NCBI RefSeq assembly: GCF_902806685.2
Contig: NC_048556.1
Span: 2,852,001-2,916,000 of the forward strand
DNA: 64,000 nt
From: Maniola hyperantus
Lineage: Eukaryota; Arthropoda; Insecta; Lepidoptera; Nymphalidae
Reading direction: 5' to 3'
Both the position numbers and the translations under genes were made by a program. Below, piece after piece: positions 32,533-42,317 of the stretch; position 1 is the stretch's first letter, and each line of letters opens with the position of its first letter. The notes beneath the pieces are model-generated. The model saw only the letters and a list, made by a program, of their open reading frames with translations, ran no database searches and was not told the origin of the DNA.

Positions 32533-32564
32533 CAACACATAGATGGCACTATAAGCACGGGTCT

Positions 32565-32755
32565 TATGTGCGTTTTAAGCAATTAATTATCACTTCTTTA
32601 ACGGTGAAGGTAAACATTATGAGGAAACCTGCATGCCTGAGAGTTCTCCATAATATTCTAAAAAGGTGTGTGAATTCTGCCAATTCCCACTGGGCCAGCG
32701 TGAGAGACTATGGTCTAAGACCTTCTCATTTTGAGAGAACCCGTGTTAAACGGCC
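32565..32755 (+). mobile_element. SINE family 1, 5' truncated
   Basis: tcttatgtgcgttttaagca through cttctcattttgagagaacc, decayed. Confidence 0.65.
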
Positions 32756-32756
32756 A

Positions 32757-33071
32757 TGATACCTATACAATGAACCAAAAGCTTAATTTGCTTCTAATGC
32801 TGAAACATGTCGAATCTGTATGGTGCAACATGCAGCATGCGAAATGCACCGCCCGCCCTCCCACTGCTAAACATGCAGTAAGAAGCAGCCACCAGGCAAG
32901 CAATACGCACCACCACGCAGCACCACACAAATCCCAAACACACTCGACGCACGTTTCGCCCCGACACCGGAGCATCCTCAGGAGAGGAGAGGACCTTACA
33001 ATGCACAATTATTGCAAAGTGACAATCTTGACATGGACTTCCGCAAAGTAACGCCTGCTTCTATACAACAT
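32757..33071 (-). mobile_element. Hammerhead-bearing repeat, copy 2 (longest uninterrupted)
   Basis: On minus it runs from tgttgtatagaagcaggcgt to aagcttttggttcattgtat, matching copy 1 at both limits. It includes the hammerhead core and a GC-rich segment (tggtggtgcgtattgcttgc) where copy 3 carries its insertions. No reverse transcriptase is present. Confidence 0.65.
32946..32981 (-). ncRNA. Hammerhead-ribozyme-like core, copy 2
   Basis: Minus: CTGAGGA, T, GCTCC-GGTGTC-GGGGC, GAAA, CG-TG-CG, TC. Stem II has five pairs including one G:T. Predicted cleavage is after the C at 32946. Confidence 0.55.
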
Positions 33072-33074
33072 TTA

Positions 33075-33715
33075 GAACGGCGCGGAGTTAATCATGATGA
33101 TCATGATAATGAACTAGGTCATCCTATAGAGTAATTAAACACCCATGTTTACATACTGTTTATATCTATTTCGGATAGGATAGGAAGTAACGGAGTCAAT
33201 TCACACCTTTCTATAGAAACTGGTTCAGTAGTTACTCACTGCACTGCTAAACGTCTAATTAATTTCCGTTTATCACGTTTTACAGCTTGACCTGATGTAC
33301 ATTCATAAAAGACTCACTTTTACGTTTGAACTAACTGGTAAACCTACAAAATTGTATAGTAATATGTTTTTTTTGCATTGAAAAGTATACTTTATTTATA
33401 AACTTAAATCTAAAAAAAAAAACTTAATCTCTTTGTCTTAAAATGAGAGTTTAAATTAAGATCATACCGCAAGGGATGTCACTATAAGGCCGTTCAATTG
33501 ATTAGTGCGAGAAAATGTTGCAATCTCAGCTCGCGGGTCCTTTATTAAGGACCATCATTGGTCTACAATACGAGAGGTACAATTGAATAACGATTTTAAT
33601 GTCCACGGTGTACTGGGGTTTGAGTTTAGTGATGGAACATTTTTATTTTTGCTAGGTATCGAGTTTTTTAACGTTGATCGCTCTCATTTCTGTTTTATTT
33701 TCTATCCGTTTTTAG
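33075..33715. other. Spacer without recognised feature
   Basis: AT-rich. A 79-codon frame at 33505 has no recognisable domain and runs into a Helitron. Confidence 0.4.
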
Positions 33716-33720
33716 CTCTC

Positions 33721-33970
33721 CATATATACAAAAGGAAACGCTAACTGACTGACTGTTTGACTGACTGACTGACTGACTGAATGACTGACTGATCTATCAA
33801 CGCACAGCTTAAACTACATGACGGATGGGGTTGAAATTTGGCATGCAGATAGCTATTATAACGTAGACATCCGCTAAGAAAGGATTTTTGAAAATTCAAC
33901 CCCTAAAGGGATGAAACAGGGGGTTAAAAATCGTGTAGTCAACGCAGACGAAGTCGCGGGCATATGCTAG
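33721..33970 (+). mobile_element. Non-autonomous Helitron, family B, complete
   Basis: A (GACT)n array, then tttggcatgcagatagctat, and gacgaagtcgcgggcatatg + CTAG. Confidence 0.8.
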
Positions 33971-34133
33971 TAGCTCTTTATGCACTACATCCAATCCGAA
34001 TCCGAGAATTTTTGATCCGAAGTAGCCGTAGTATTGAAAAGTTACTCGCACGATTTGAAAGAGCCTTGGGAACAGTTTGTTTATGATAATTTTTATAATG
34101 AGAAATTTTGATAATCCATACTATCCATACTAA

Positions 34134-34334
34134 TATTATAAATGCGAAAGTGTGTCTGTCTGTCCGTCTGCTAGCTTTTCACGGCCCAACAGCTTAACCG
34201 ATTTCGATGAAATTTGGTACACAGTTAGGTTCTTGCGGAATGAAATAGGCTAATTATCCCGGAAAATTGAAGAGTGCCCACGGGATTTAAAAAAAACCTG
34301 AATCCACGCGGATGAAGTCGCGGGCATCATCTAG
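34134..34334 (+). mobile_element. Non-autonomous Helitron, family A, complete
   Basis: Begins TCCATACTAATATTATAAAT after an A (5' TC as in Helitrons) and ends gcgggcatcatCTAG before T. Confidence 0.85.
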
Positions 34335-34603
34335 TGAGAAATGAATCTTTAAAGGTAGGTACCTATGTTTTCCTCTTTAATAATAATTTTATTGGTCATT
34401 ACTTAGTGTGTTTTTGCTTTGTATAAATAATTATGTTCTACCAATTAACCTTCGATCCTTGATATTATCATAGCTTTCTATCATGCAAGAATGTGGTCAA
34501 GCAAACAGGATGGTGTTCAATAGGATTATCAAACATTAATTTAATACAATATATTGTTATTAAAACGATAAAACGAAGTAAACAAGAGAGTAATTAGTAA
34601 TAA

Positions 34604-34814
34604 CTAGCTGATGCCCGCGACTACGTCCGCGTGGAATTAGGTTTTTTAAAAATCCCGTGGGAACTCTTTGATTTTCCGGGATAAAAAGTAGCCTATGTCA
34701 CTCTCCAGGTCTTTATCTTTCACCCATGCAAATCACGTCAATCCGTTGCACCGTTGCAACGTCATTGAAGGACAAACCAACAAACAAACACACTTTCACA
34801 TTTACAATAAGGGT
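34604..34814 (-). mobile_element. Non-autonomous Helitron, family A
   Basis: ctagctgatgcccgcgacta to acactttcacatttacaata. It directly abuts an inverted SINE 1. Confidence 0.8.
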
Positions 34815-34817
34815 CAT

Positions 34818-35012
34818 CATCATCACGATCAACCCATAACCGGCTCACTACAGAGCGCGGGTCTCCTCTCAGAGTGTGAAGGGTTTTGGCCATAGTCCAC
34901 CACGCTGGCCATGTGCGGATTGGGAGACTTCACACACCTTTGAGAACATTATGGAGAACTCTCAGGCATGCCGGTTTCCTCACGATGTTTTCCTTCACCG
35001 TTAAAGCATGTG
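34818..35012 (-). mobile_element. SINE family 1, 3' part
   Basis: catcatcacgatcaacccat to ccttcaccgttaaagcatgt. The head is missing. Confidence 0.75.
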
Positions 35013-35084
35013 ATATTTAATTACTAAAGGGTACTGATAAGTAAATAAGGTACGCGTTACTATTTACTGTATAACAATTATTAT

Positions 35085-35258
35085 ATCGATATCTGTAACC
35101 ATAAAGGGACATCACTAGTATAGTAGAACACTTACCAATGACGCACATGATTCATGTAGCGACCACTAAGTGGATACGGGAGTCTATTTGACATAGTACC
35201 TGTTTGTACTATAATATAATCTGCTGGTAATCTTCTAACTAGTTCACGAGATTTTTGA
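35085..35258. repeat. Local duplication, copy 1 (left of SINE)
   Basis: About 170 bp repeated at 36047-36215: ctgtaaccataaagggacat, aatgacgcacatgattcatg, ggtaatcttctaactagttc. It contains a good minus-strand donor (catt|GGTAAGTG) in both copies. Sequence identity extends through the would-be intron, so recent duplication is enough to explain it. Confidence 0.75.
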
Positions 35259-35259
35259 C

Positions 35260-35595
35260 GACCTCCCTGGCGCAGTGGTGAGCGCTGTGGTCTTATTAGT
35301 GGGAGGTCCCGGGTTCGATTCCTGGCAGGGGTTTGGAATTTTATAATTTCTAAATTTCTGGTCTGGTCTGGTGGGAGGCTTCGGCCGTGGCTAGTTACCA
35401 CCCTACCGGCAAAGCCGTGCCGCCAAGCGATTTAGCGTTCCGGTACGATGCCGTGTAGAAACCAAAGGGGTATGGGTTTAATAAAAACTGCCATACGCCT
35501 TCCAGGTTAGCCCGCTATCATCTTAGACTGCATCATCACTTACCATCAGGTGAGATTGCAGTCAAGGGCTAACTTGTATCTAATTTAAAAAAAAA
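35260..35595 (+). mobile_element. SINE family 2, full length
   Basis: gacctccctggcgcagtggt, box B cgggttcgattcctggca, and a 13-A tail after aacttgtatctaattt. The duplicate segment at 36.05-36.23 kb lacks it, so the insertion point is visible. Confidence 0.9.
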
Positions 35596-35663
35596 AAAAA
35601 TGATGATGCGGTCCCAGTCCACCCACAGACGCACCTAAGTACGTAAGTGTATTATATGTATGA

Positions 35664-35931
35664 CTAGCTTATGCCCGCGACTTCGTCCACATGGACTACA
35701 CAAATTTCAAACCCCTAAGGAGGTAAAACCTCCTTAGGGGAGGGGATAGGTAAAACCTCCAATCCCTAAGGAGGTAAAACCTCCTTAGGGATTGAATTGT
35801 CAAAAATTCTTCCTTAGCTGATGTCTACGTCATGATAGCTATCTGCATGCCAAATTTCAGCCCGATCCGTCCAGAAGTTCGAGCTGTGCGTTGATAGATC
35901 AGACAGTCACCTTTTCCTTTTATATAGACAG
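35664..35931 (-). mobile_element. Helitron family B with internal hairpin expansion
   Basis: ctagcttatgcccgcgactt to cttttccttttatatagac. The segment cctaaggaggtaaaacctcc has been multiplied to make two adjacent hairpins (35712-35740 and 35761-35793). Confidence 0.8.
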
Positions 35932-36046
35932 AAGATTATTAACGAAAAATGCATCTGGCCTTAAAAACGTTAATTAGGTAAGTTACTGTTTCGAGATTCG
36001 TACTAGCATGGGTGTTAAAAAGAAAAAGAAATTAAGTAGAATTTTT

Positions 36047-36235
36047 ATCGATATCGGTAACCATAAAGGGGCATCACTAGTATAGTAGAACACTTACCAA
36101 TGACGCACATGATTCATGTAGCGACCACTAAGTGGATACGTGAGTCTATTTGGCATTGTACTTGTACTATATCACCTGCTGGTAAGTGGTAATCTTCTAA
36201 TTAGTTCACGGAGATTTGATGATGCTGTCCCAGTA
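36047..36235. repeat. Local duplication, copy 2 (empty SINE site)
   Basis: Matches 35085-35258 and continues directly into gatgatgctgtcccagtacg, which in copy 1 lies beyond the SINE at 35600. Confidence 0.75.
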
Positions 36236-36254
36236 CGTAAGTGTACCTACTTAC

Positions 36255-36290
36255 GCGGCCGAAAGTAATGTACATCGGCCTTTAGAACGA
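36255..36290. mobile_element. MITE family 6 end fragment
   Basis: gcggccgaaagtaatgtaca then tcggcctttagaac, one terminus only, abutting a Helitron. Confidence 0.5.
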
Positions 36291-36452
36291 GTACCCTTAT
36301 TATAAATGCGAAAGTGTGTTTGTCGGTTTATTGGTTTGTTGGTTTGTTGATTGATTGATTAAAGGATTTTTGAAAATTTAACCCCTAAGTGGGCAAAATA
36401 GGGGTTTGAAATTTATGTAGTCCACGCGGACGAAGTCGCGATCATAGGCTAG
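36291..36452 (+). mobile_element. Chimeric Helitron (A-type 5', B-type 3')
   Basis: attataaatgcgaaagtgtg start, (GGTTTGTT)n, then family B aggatttttgaaaatttaac and gcgatcataggCTAG. Confidence 0.7.
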
Positions 36453-36499
36453 TAAAAGATAAGATACTACTACTTAAGTATTTTTAAGATTAATTTTTC

Positions 36500-36812
36500 A
36501 TCATTCATTCATAATCAACCCATGACCGGCTCACTACAGAGCACGGGTCTCCTCTCAGAGTGAGAAGGGGTTTGGCCATAGTCTACCACGCTGGCCATGT
36601 GCGGATTAGTAGACTTCACACACCTTTGAGAACATTATGGAGAACTCTCAGGCATGCAGGTTTCCTCACGATGTTTTCCTTCACCGTTAAAGCAAGTGAT
36701 ATTTAATTAATTAAAACGCACATAACTCCGAAAAGTTGGAGGTGCGTGCCCAGGATTGAACCCCCGACCTCCGACTAGAAGGCGGACGTCCTAACCACTA
36801 GGCTATCACAGA
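36500..36812 (-). mobile_element. SINE family 1, full length
   Basis: gtgatagcctagtggttagg head (minus) through to gggttgattatgaatgaatg. Confidence 0.85.
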
Positions 36813-37009
36813 TTATAAGTATAAAATTTAATGTGTAGTAAAGTTCGATGGCTTAAAGCTCATCAATTGGCTTGTGATCGTCTTAATCGAAGGCAATTGG
36901 TCTTGCTTCTGAGAACGGTTATTGATGGCCCTTGACATCTCGAGCATCGTGGTGCGCTGCAAACTGCGAATATTGCATGCGAATTCATAAATACTTACAG
37001 ACAGACATA

Positions 37010-37645
37010 CAGAGAACGAAGTGATCCTATAAGGATATCCGTTTTTTCTTTTGAGGTACGGAACCCTAAAAATATATTTTTGTCTGTCTGTCGGTCTGTC
37101 AAGAAACCTACAGGGTACTTCCCATAGATCTAGAATCATGGGCAGGTAGGTCTTATTGCTGACATTCGGGGAAAAATCTGAAAACCGTGAATTTGTGGTT
37201 ACATTACGCATACACACACACATACAATCATACACACACTGTTGTAATTTTATTTTATTATTGTATATACCTACATTTATTCTAACTCTATTCTGTTAAA
37301 ATAGTTTAATTATAATTTTAAGTAATCTCTTTTGGCCTTCTGTTATACCTAGATTTAAATTTAAATAATAATTATGTATTTACGCTGTTGATTACTTTCA
37401 AATAAACAAAAATAAAAAATAAAAATACATCACACAAAAAATAATTAAATTGTGTTCATGAACTAATATCAATTTTCGAAGTAAGATAACTATATCAAGT
37501 GATGGGGTATCATATGAAAGGTCTTCATCCGTGCATTTATGCATCGTAGTTCTTGAATTAAGTATCGTGCAAAATGTCGATAAAATACGACTGTAGTTCG
37601 GAACCCTCGTTGCGCGAGTTTGACACGCACTTGGCCGGTTTTTTT
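37010..37645 (+). repeat. Dispersed repeat D copies with an insertion
   Basis: A short inverted piece (cagagaacgaagtgatccta to ggtacggaaccctaaaa) is followed by a plus copy from 37080 to acttggccggttttttt. It is interrupted at about 37205-37428. Confidence 0.7.
37205..37428 (+). mobile_element. Retroposed insertion inside repeat D
   Basis: AT-rich body with an A-rich end (caaataaacaaaaataaaaa) between ttacat and tacatcac of the host repeat, as if TACAT had been duplicated on insertion. Confidence 0.5.
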
Positions 37646-37950
37646 TGTTTTAAGGTACGGAACACTAAAACTATTTTTTTCGTATGTTTTTAGTCACGCG
37701 ATCGAGAATCACCGTCACCCAATATGTAGCAGCCATTAAGTTCACAACAGATAACAAATGTTTTATGTGCCATCTAAATAGAGTCCATATAAAATTCACC
37801 TCCCTAACGACATCGTATAGCTTTCTCGTACAAATTATGTTTTCCTTGCAACGCCGGACGTAAAAAATAATGGCCCGTGACACCGCAGAGAACTATAAAA
37901 TTTGAGAAGTGTTACTGTTTTTGTTTGGGTTATTTAGGAAGTGTTTTCCA

Positions 37951-38176
37951 AATATATAAAAGGAAAAGGTGACTGGCTGACTGACTGACTGACTCACTGA
38001 CAAACTACTGGGCGGATCGAGCTCGAGCTATCTGCTTGCCTAATTAGGCATGCAGATAGCTATTATGACGTAGGCATCCGCTAAGAAAGGATTTTTGGAA
38101 ATTCAACCCCTAAGGGGGCGAAATAGGGGTTTGATATTTGTGTAGCCCACGCGGACGAAGTCGCGAGCATAAGCTT
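37951..38176 (+). mobile_element. Non-autonomous Helitron, family B
   Basis: tataaaaggaaaaggtgact, (GACT)n, and a mutated end gcgagcataagCTTG. Confidence 0.75.
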
Positions 38177-38179
38177 GTT

Positions 38180-38765
38180 GTTATATATAACAAAAACATT
38201 TCATATATAACCCAATCAATTTTAGATATAATATATGTCCAGTTAACTCATCCCGATCTCGCACGGTTTTCTTTTTTCGTGAGGAAAATCCATCATGGAT
38301 ACCATCTAGGAACATATCTCAATCTAGCTAAATTGAAAATGTTCTTAGTGTATCCAAGGTTAGTTTAATGATAATTAGGCTGACTTGCCCTAGTTAAAAT
38401 AGATTAATGGATGCCCTATAAATACCTAGTAGTTAGCCCTGTTTTATACTGAGTAATTTGTTCCAATATTTTATTACAGTTGACTGGCAATAGGTTGGCA
38501 TCTCAACCTACCTATGGAGCATCAGTCTCCTCGCAGGATGACAAGGGCTTAGACGATATAATCCACCACGCTGGCCACTATCAGAAACTTTTATAATTTT
38601 GATAAGTAGGTACCTTTTTTTGGGAGTAGGCAAAACCTTATGGACACCTCGGTGTGTCCGACATCATGCCCGACTCCAATGGGGTTGCTGCCCAACGGCC
38701 TACGGACTAAAAATCTCCTACCCTACTTCGCTCTATCTTTCAGGTAATACCTCTGCATTTAGCCG
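38180..38765. other. Spacer without recognised feature
   Basis: AT-rich. A GC-richer stretch near 38640-38730 is not recognised. Confidence 0.4.
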
Positions 38766-38774
38766 CTAGCAAAG

Positions 38775-38945
38775 TGCCTCAATAGCTTAACGGTTAAGGA
38801 GCGGACTGAAATCCGAAAGGTCGGCAGTTCAAACCCTACCCGTTGCACTATTGTCGTACCTACTCCTAGCACAAGCTTTACGCTTAGTTGGAGGGGAACC
38901 GGGAATATTATTCATGATTAGCATGGCTAATATTCTTTAAAAAAA
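38775..38945 (+). mobile_element. SINE family 3, complete
   Basis: tgcctcaatagcttaacggt head with cggcagttcaaaccctaccc as box B, then cctactcctagcacaagctt and an A-rich end. Confidence 0.85.
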
Positions 38946-38949
38946 ATCG

Positions 38950-39550
38950 TCTGAAAGATGTCTGTCTTTAGCTTAGGCGTTATTTTGCTTCTGCCTATCC
39001 CATTCGTCCTGGATTCTTCTTTTCACTATAGCACGCAGCATTTCAGCGCATGCATTCCACTGCAATTTACTCATAAGCATGCGAGGAATAAGATTTGTCA
39101 TTTGTAGGGGTTATAGGTTCACCTTCTCCCTGGGCTTCTTTTCTTTTGTTCTCGAAGTAGTAGGTACCTTATAGAACCCATAAAATATCTTCTGTGAAAA
39201 CAATAATTGCGAACAGACAACAATGAACTATAAATTTATTAAAATCTCCGGTTGTAAAACTGTTCCGGTGTCCAAAAATCTTTTAGAGGTCTTTGAAACA
39301 TCGATTCGCTATTGTTATCGATTTTAGTATTCAATCGATTCGCGAAACGTCGGGAAATCGAGATGCGAATTTCAGATAAAACCTTAATAATGTACTCGAA
39401 TTGAATTTGAATCGGTAATTCTGAGGAGTTCCAATGGTTGCGGCGGATAGGACTGGTAAAGGTTAGTACGTAAAGGCGATTTAATTAGGTCTAGGTCGAA
39501 CAGAAAGCGTACCTATTATTACTACAGCATTACGCTGAGGCAATCGGTTT
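38950..39550. other. Spacer without recognised feature
   Basis: tatcgattttagtattcaatcgattcgc near 39315 is a loose inverted pair. Nothing else stands out. Confidence 0.4.
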
Positions 39551-39555
39551 TTAGA

Positions 39556-39820
39556 TTACACTTTTGTGCCGTTTGCCGTGGAGACCCTGGGGCCATGGAG
39601 TCTTAGTGCTAAAAATTTTTTACGAGACATTTCACCGCGATTAATAGCCTCAACTGGTGACAGAAGGGCTGGCTCATTTTTTGCGCAACGGATCAGCCTG
39701 GCTGTCCAGCGCGGAAATGCAGCCAGTATTCTTGGCACCATTCCACGCGGTCATGATTTATATAGTAATTAGATAAGGCTAGCTTTAAGTTTTATTGTAT
39801 TAAAAAAAAAAAAAAAAATG
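39556..39820 (+). pseudogene. LINE ORF C-terminus with poly(A) tail
   Basis: Frame PFAVETLGPWSLSAKNFLRD, ISPRLIASTGDRRAGSFFAQ, RISLAVQRGNAASILGTIPR ends at a stop near 39772. A 16-A tract follows 30-50 bp later. I know this VETLGPW...QRGNAASI ending from LINE polyproteins of several animals. Second and third fragments are at 56325 and 41262. Confidence 0.75.
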
Positions 39821-39834
39821 ATTACACTATAACT

Positions 39835-40018
39835 TTTTTTTTTTTTTTTAAATAAAGAACATCAGCCATGTTAAATGACTAATATTCCCCTTTTTCCTCT
39901 CCAACTAAGCGTGATACTTGTGCTAGGAGTAGGTACGACAATAGTGCAACGGGCGGGGTTTGAACCGTCGACCTTTCGGTTTTCAGTCCACTCCTTTACC
40001 AGTTGAGCTATTGAGGCT
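39835..40018 (-). mobile_element. SINE family 3, complete
   Basis: A T12 tract (its inverted poly-A tail) to ttgagctattgaggctttt. It sits 15 bp from the poly(A) of the preceding LINE, tail to tail. Confidence 0.85.
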
Positions 40019-40021
40019 TTT

Positions 40022-40090
40022 ATGGCTCCGTATTACAAAAGGAAAAAGGGAACCCTTAAAGGATCACTCCGTTGCATGTCTGTCTGTCTA
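40022..40090 (+). repeat. Dispersed repeat D fragment
   Basis: ggctccgtattacaaaagga to catgtctgtctgtctaacc. Confidence 0.5.
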
Positions 40091-40404
40091 ACCAAAGATA
40101 TCTTTGGTGTAAGCAAAATAAGTAAAATATTTGAAAAAATACATAGCCTGCTAAAATCATAACCCTTCCTTGTTTTTAGCTTTGCCGGAATCGGGTCAAA
40201 ATGTTTTTATAAAATAAATGATGATCTAAGTAGGGTTCCCCGCGTTTTGATTGACCAATTCTTTACTTAGTCGGTCACATCAGTGCTATTGCAATGTACC
40301 TATTTACATGAGAGATGTTTTCTCATTAACCATGGGTGGAATACCAATATAGACAAGAAATACCTACAGATCTTTTTATTTATCACTAACTGATGCCCTG
40401 ATTA

Positions 40405-40712
40405 GCTGTGATAGCCTAGTGGTTAGGACGTCCGCCTTCTAATCGGAGGTCGGGGGTTCGATCCCGGGCACGCACCTCTGACTTTTCAGAGTTATGTGCG
40501 TTTTAATTAATTAAATATCACTTGCTTTAACGGTGAAGGAAAACATCGTGAGGAAACCTGCATGCCTGCGAGTTCCCCATAATGTTCTCAAAGGTGTGTG
40601 AAGTCTACCAATCCGCACATGGCCAGCGTGGTAGACTATGCCCAAAACCCTTCTCACTCTGAGAGGAGACCCGTGCTCTGTAGTGAGCCGGCGATGGGTT
40701 GATCATGATGAT
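40405..40712 (+). mobile_element. SINE family 1, full length reference copy
   Basis: gctgtgatagcctagtggtt, gggttcgatcccgggcacgc, cacttgctttaacggtgaag, and gatgggttgatcatgatgat. Nearest to an intact consensus in this window. Confidence 0.9.
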
Positions 40713-40861
40713 GATGCCCTGCTGATCGCATTTAGAATAAGGGTACTGATTAGTTAAAAATCTTTGAAAGTGCAAACTTCCGGTTTATTGACCCTGCACT
40801 GTCAAAATTAGCTATCATTGTATCTTTGTATCATTTATAGCTCAAAAAAAAATGTATAAAA

Positions 40862-41155
40862 AGCCGCGATAGCCTAGTGGATAAGACGTCCGCCTTCTTA
40901 TCGTGAGGTCGGGGGTTTGATCCCGGACAGTGGACACGCACCTCTAACTTTTTAGAGGTATGTGCGTAATTAAATATGCTTTAGCGGTGAAGGAAAACAT
41001 CGTGAGGGAACCTGCAATCTGCATGCCTGAGAGTTCTCAAAGGCGTGTGAAGTCTGCCAATCGGCACTTGGCCTGAGTAGTAGACTATGGCACAAACCCT
41101 TCTCACTCTGAGACCCGTGCTCTGTAGTGAGCCGGCGATGGGTTGATAATGATAA
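40862..41155 (+). mobile_element. SINE family 1, full length
   Basis: gccgcgatagcctagtggat, gggtttgatcccggacagtg, and gatgggttgataatgataat. Confidence 0.85.
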
Positions 41156-41164
41156 TTTTGCGAT

Positions 41165-41262
41165 TTTTGAAGAATTGCCAACACTGCATTTGCCCGTGCG
41201 AGGTCGCCATTTTAGCACCTGGGACCCCATAATGTCTACAAATTTTTCGAGCCAGTCTTGAA
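41165..41262 (-). pseudogene. RTE LINE remnant
   Basis: On minus, a decayed WRPRTGK block (ggcgacctcgcacgggcaaa) next to the SINE 1 tail. Confidence 0.55.
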
Positions 41263-41350
41263 TGAGGTAATTCACCGCGGTTAGTAAAACGACTCCTAAG
41301 ATTTTTAAGCACTATGACTCCGTAGCACCTGGGTCTCCACGGCAAACGGA
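41262..41350 (-). pseudogene. Fragment of the VETLGPW-type LINE
   Basis: On minus: tccgtttgccgtggagaccc, then tacggagtcatagtgcttaa. This is the same start as the copy at 39566. Confidence 0.6.
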
Positions 41351-41420
41351 ATAAAAATATAGCTCTTGATAAGAGAGGCATACTTATTCGTACTTAAATA
41401 AATACCTACTTATATAAAAA

Positions 41421-41587
41421 ACCAAATGATGCCCACGGCTTCGTCTGTGTAGATTTAGGTTTTTTAAAAATCTCGTGGGAACTCTTTAATTTTCCGGGAT
41501 CAAAAGTAGCCTATGTCCTCCCCAGGATGCAAGCTACCTCTGTACCAAATTTCGTGGCCGTGGAGACACACTTTCGCATTTATAAAG
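41421..41587 (-). mobile_element. Helitron family A, decayed
   Basis: gatgcccacggcttcgtctg to cacactttcgcatttataa. Confidence 0.65.
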
Positions 41588-42140
41588 TTTAAAAAATCTA
41601 TTAAAAATATGCTCCTGAAAAAAGCATATTACACAATTGAAGATTATCTAAATGATAAAAGAGCGTGGATTTGACCTGCAGCTCGTTCCGGCAACGCACA
41701 AGACTGCAAATACTATTTTATACATGGCATAATTTTGTACCTATATCAAATACTAGCTTATGCTCGCGACTTCGTCCGCGTGGACTACAAAATTTCAAAA
41801 CCCTATTTCACCCCCTTAGGAGTTGAATTTTCAAAAATCCTTTCTTAGCGGATGCCTACGTCATAATAGCTATCTGCATGCCAAATTTCAGCCCGATCCG
41901 TCCAGTAGTTTGAGCTGTGCGTTGATAGATCAGTCAGTCAGTCAGTCAGTCACCTTTTCCTTTTATATATATAGATTTGAAAAGAGCAACCGCCGAGTTT
42001 CTTGCTGGTTCTTCTCGGCAGGAAAGGCATTCCGAACCAGTGGTAGATGCATCCGACTATTCGTAAGCACTTGTAAAAGTTTATAGGTACGAATAAAAAA
42101 GATTTTCATTTCATTTCATTTTCATTTCATTTCATATAGC
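41588..42140 (+). pseudogene. LINE ORF2 C-terminus and 3' end, split by a Helitron
   Basis: KFKKSIKNMLLKKAYYTIED then YLNDKRAWI and stop at about 41675. The 3' UTR resumes after the nested element with gagcaaccgccgagtttctt and ends in (TTTCA)n. Confidence 0.8.
41752..41974 (-). mobile_element. Helitron family B nested in the LINE 3' UTR
   Basis: ctagcttatgctcgcgactt to ccttttccttttatatatat. The LINE copies at 17150 and 18830 are uninterrupted here. Confidence 0.85.
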
Positions 42141-42315
42141 ATGAGTCTCTCTCTCTCCGGTCGTTCCTTCATTGCTGAAGATCGTGGTCCTGGCAACCTG
42201 CCCTCGAATGGATTATATGTTTCCATCGGCTTCTGTCGGTGGCCATTTTCGCAATGTGATAAAATCTACACCTGCTGGACTCCTTTAGCTGGTCGGACCA
42301 CATAGTTGTAACATG
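42140..42315 (-). pseudogene. LINE ORF2 C-terminal fragment (RTE-like)
   Basis: On minus: MWSDQLKESSRCRFYHIAKM, ATDRSRWKHIIHSRAGCQDH, DLQQ and stop. This is the W-DQ...A-DR--W pattern of RTE-like ORF2 ends. Confidence 0.65.
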
Positions 42316-42317
42316 AG

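Noticed and set aside
32763..33008. An 81-codon minus-strand ORF with hydrophobic, cysteine-rich residues
   Set aside because: It lies wholly inside the hammerhead-bearing repeat and is not kept in the other two copies.
35132..35401. An 89-codon minus-strand ORF as a gene
   Set aside because: Most of it is the antisense of SINE 2; only the last 20 or so codons are non-SINE and are treated as a separate weak finding.
39566..39772. A well-conserved 68-codon frame as a host gene
   Set aside because: It repeats at 56.3 kb and 41.3 kb and ends before a poly(A) tract, so it is a LINE C-terminus.
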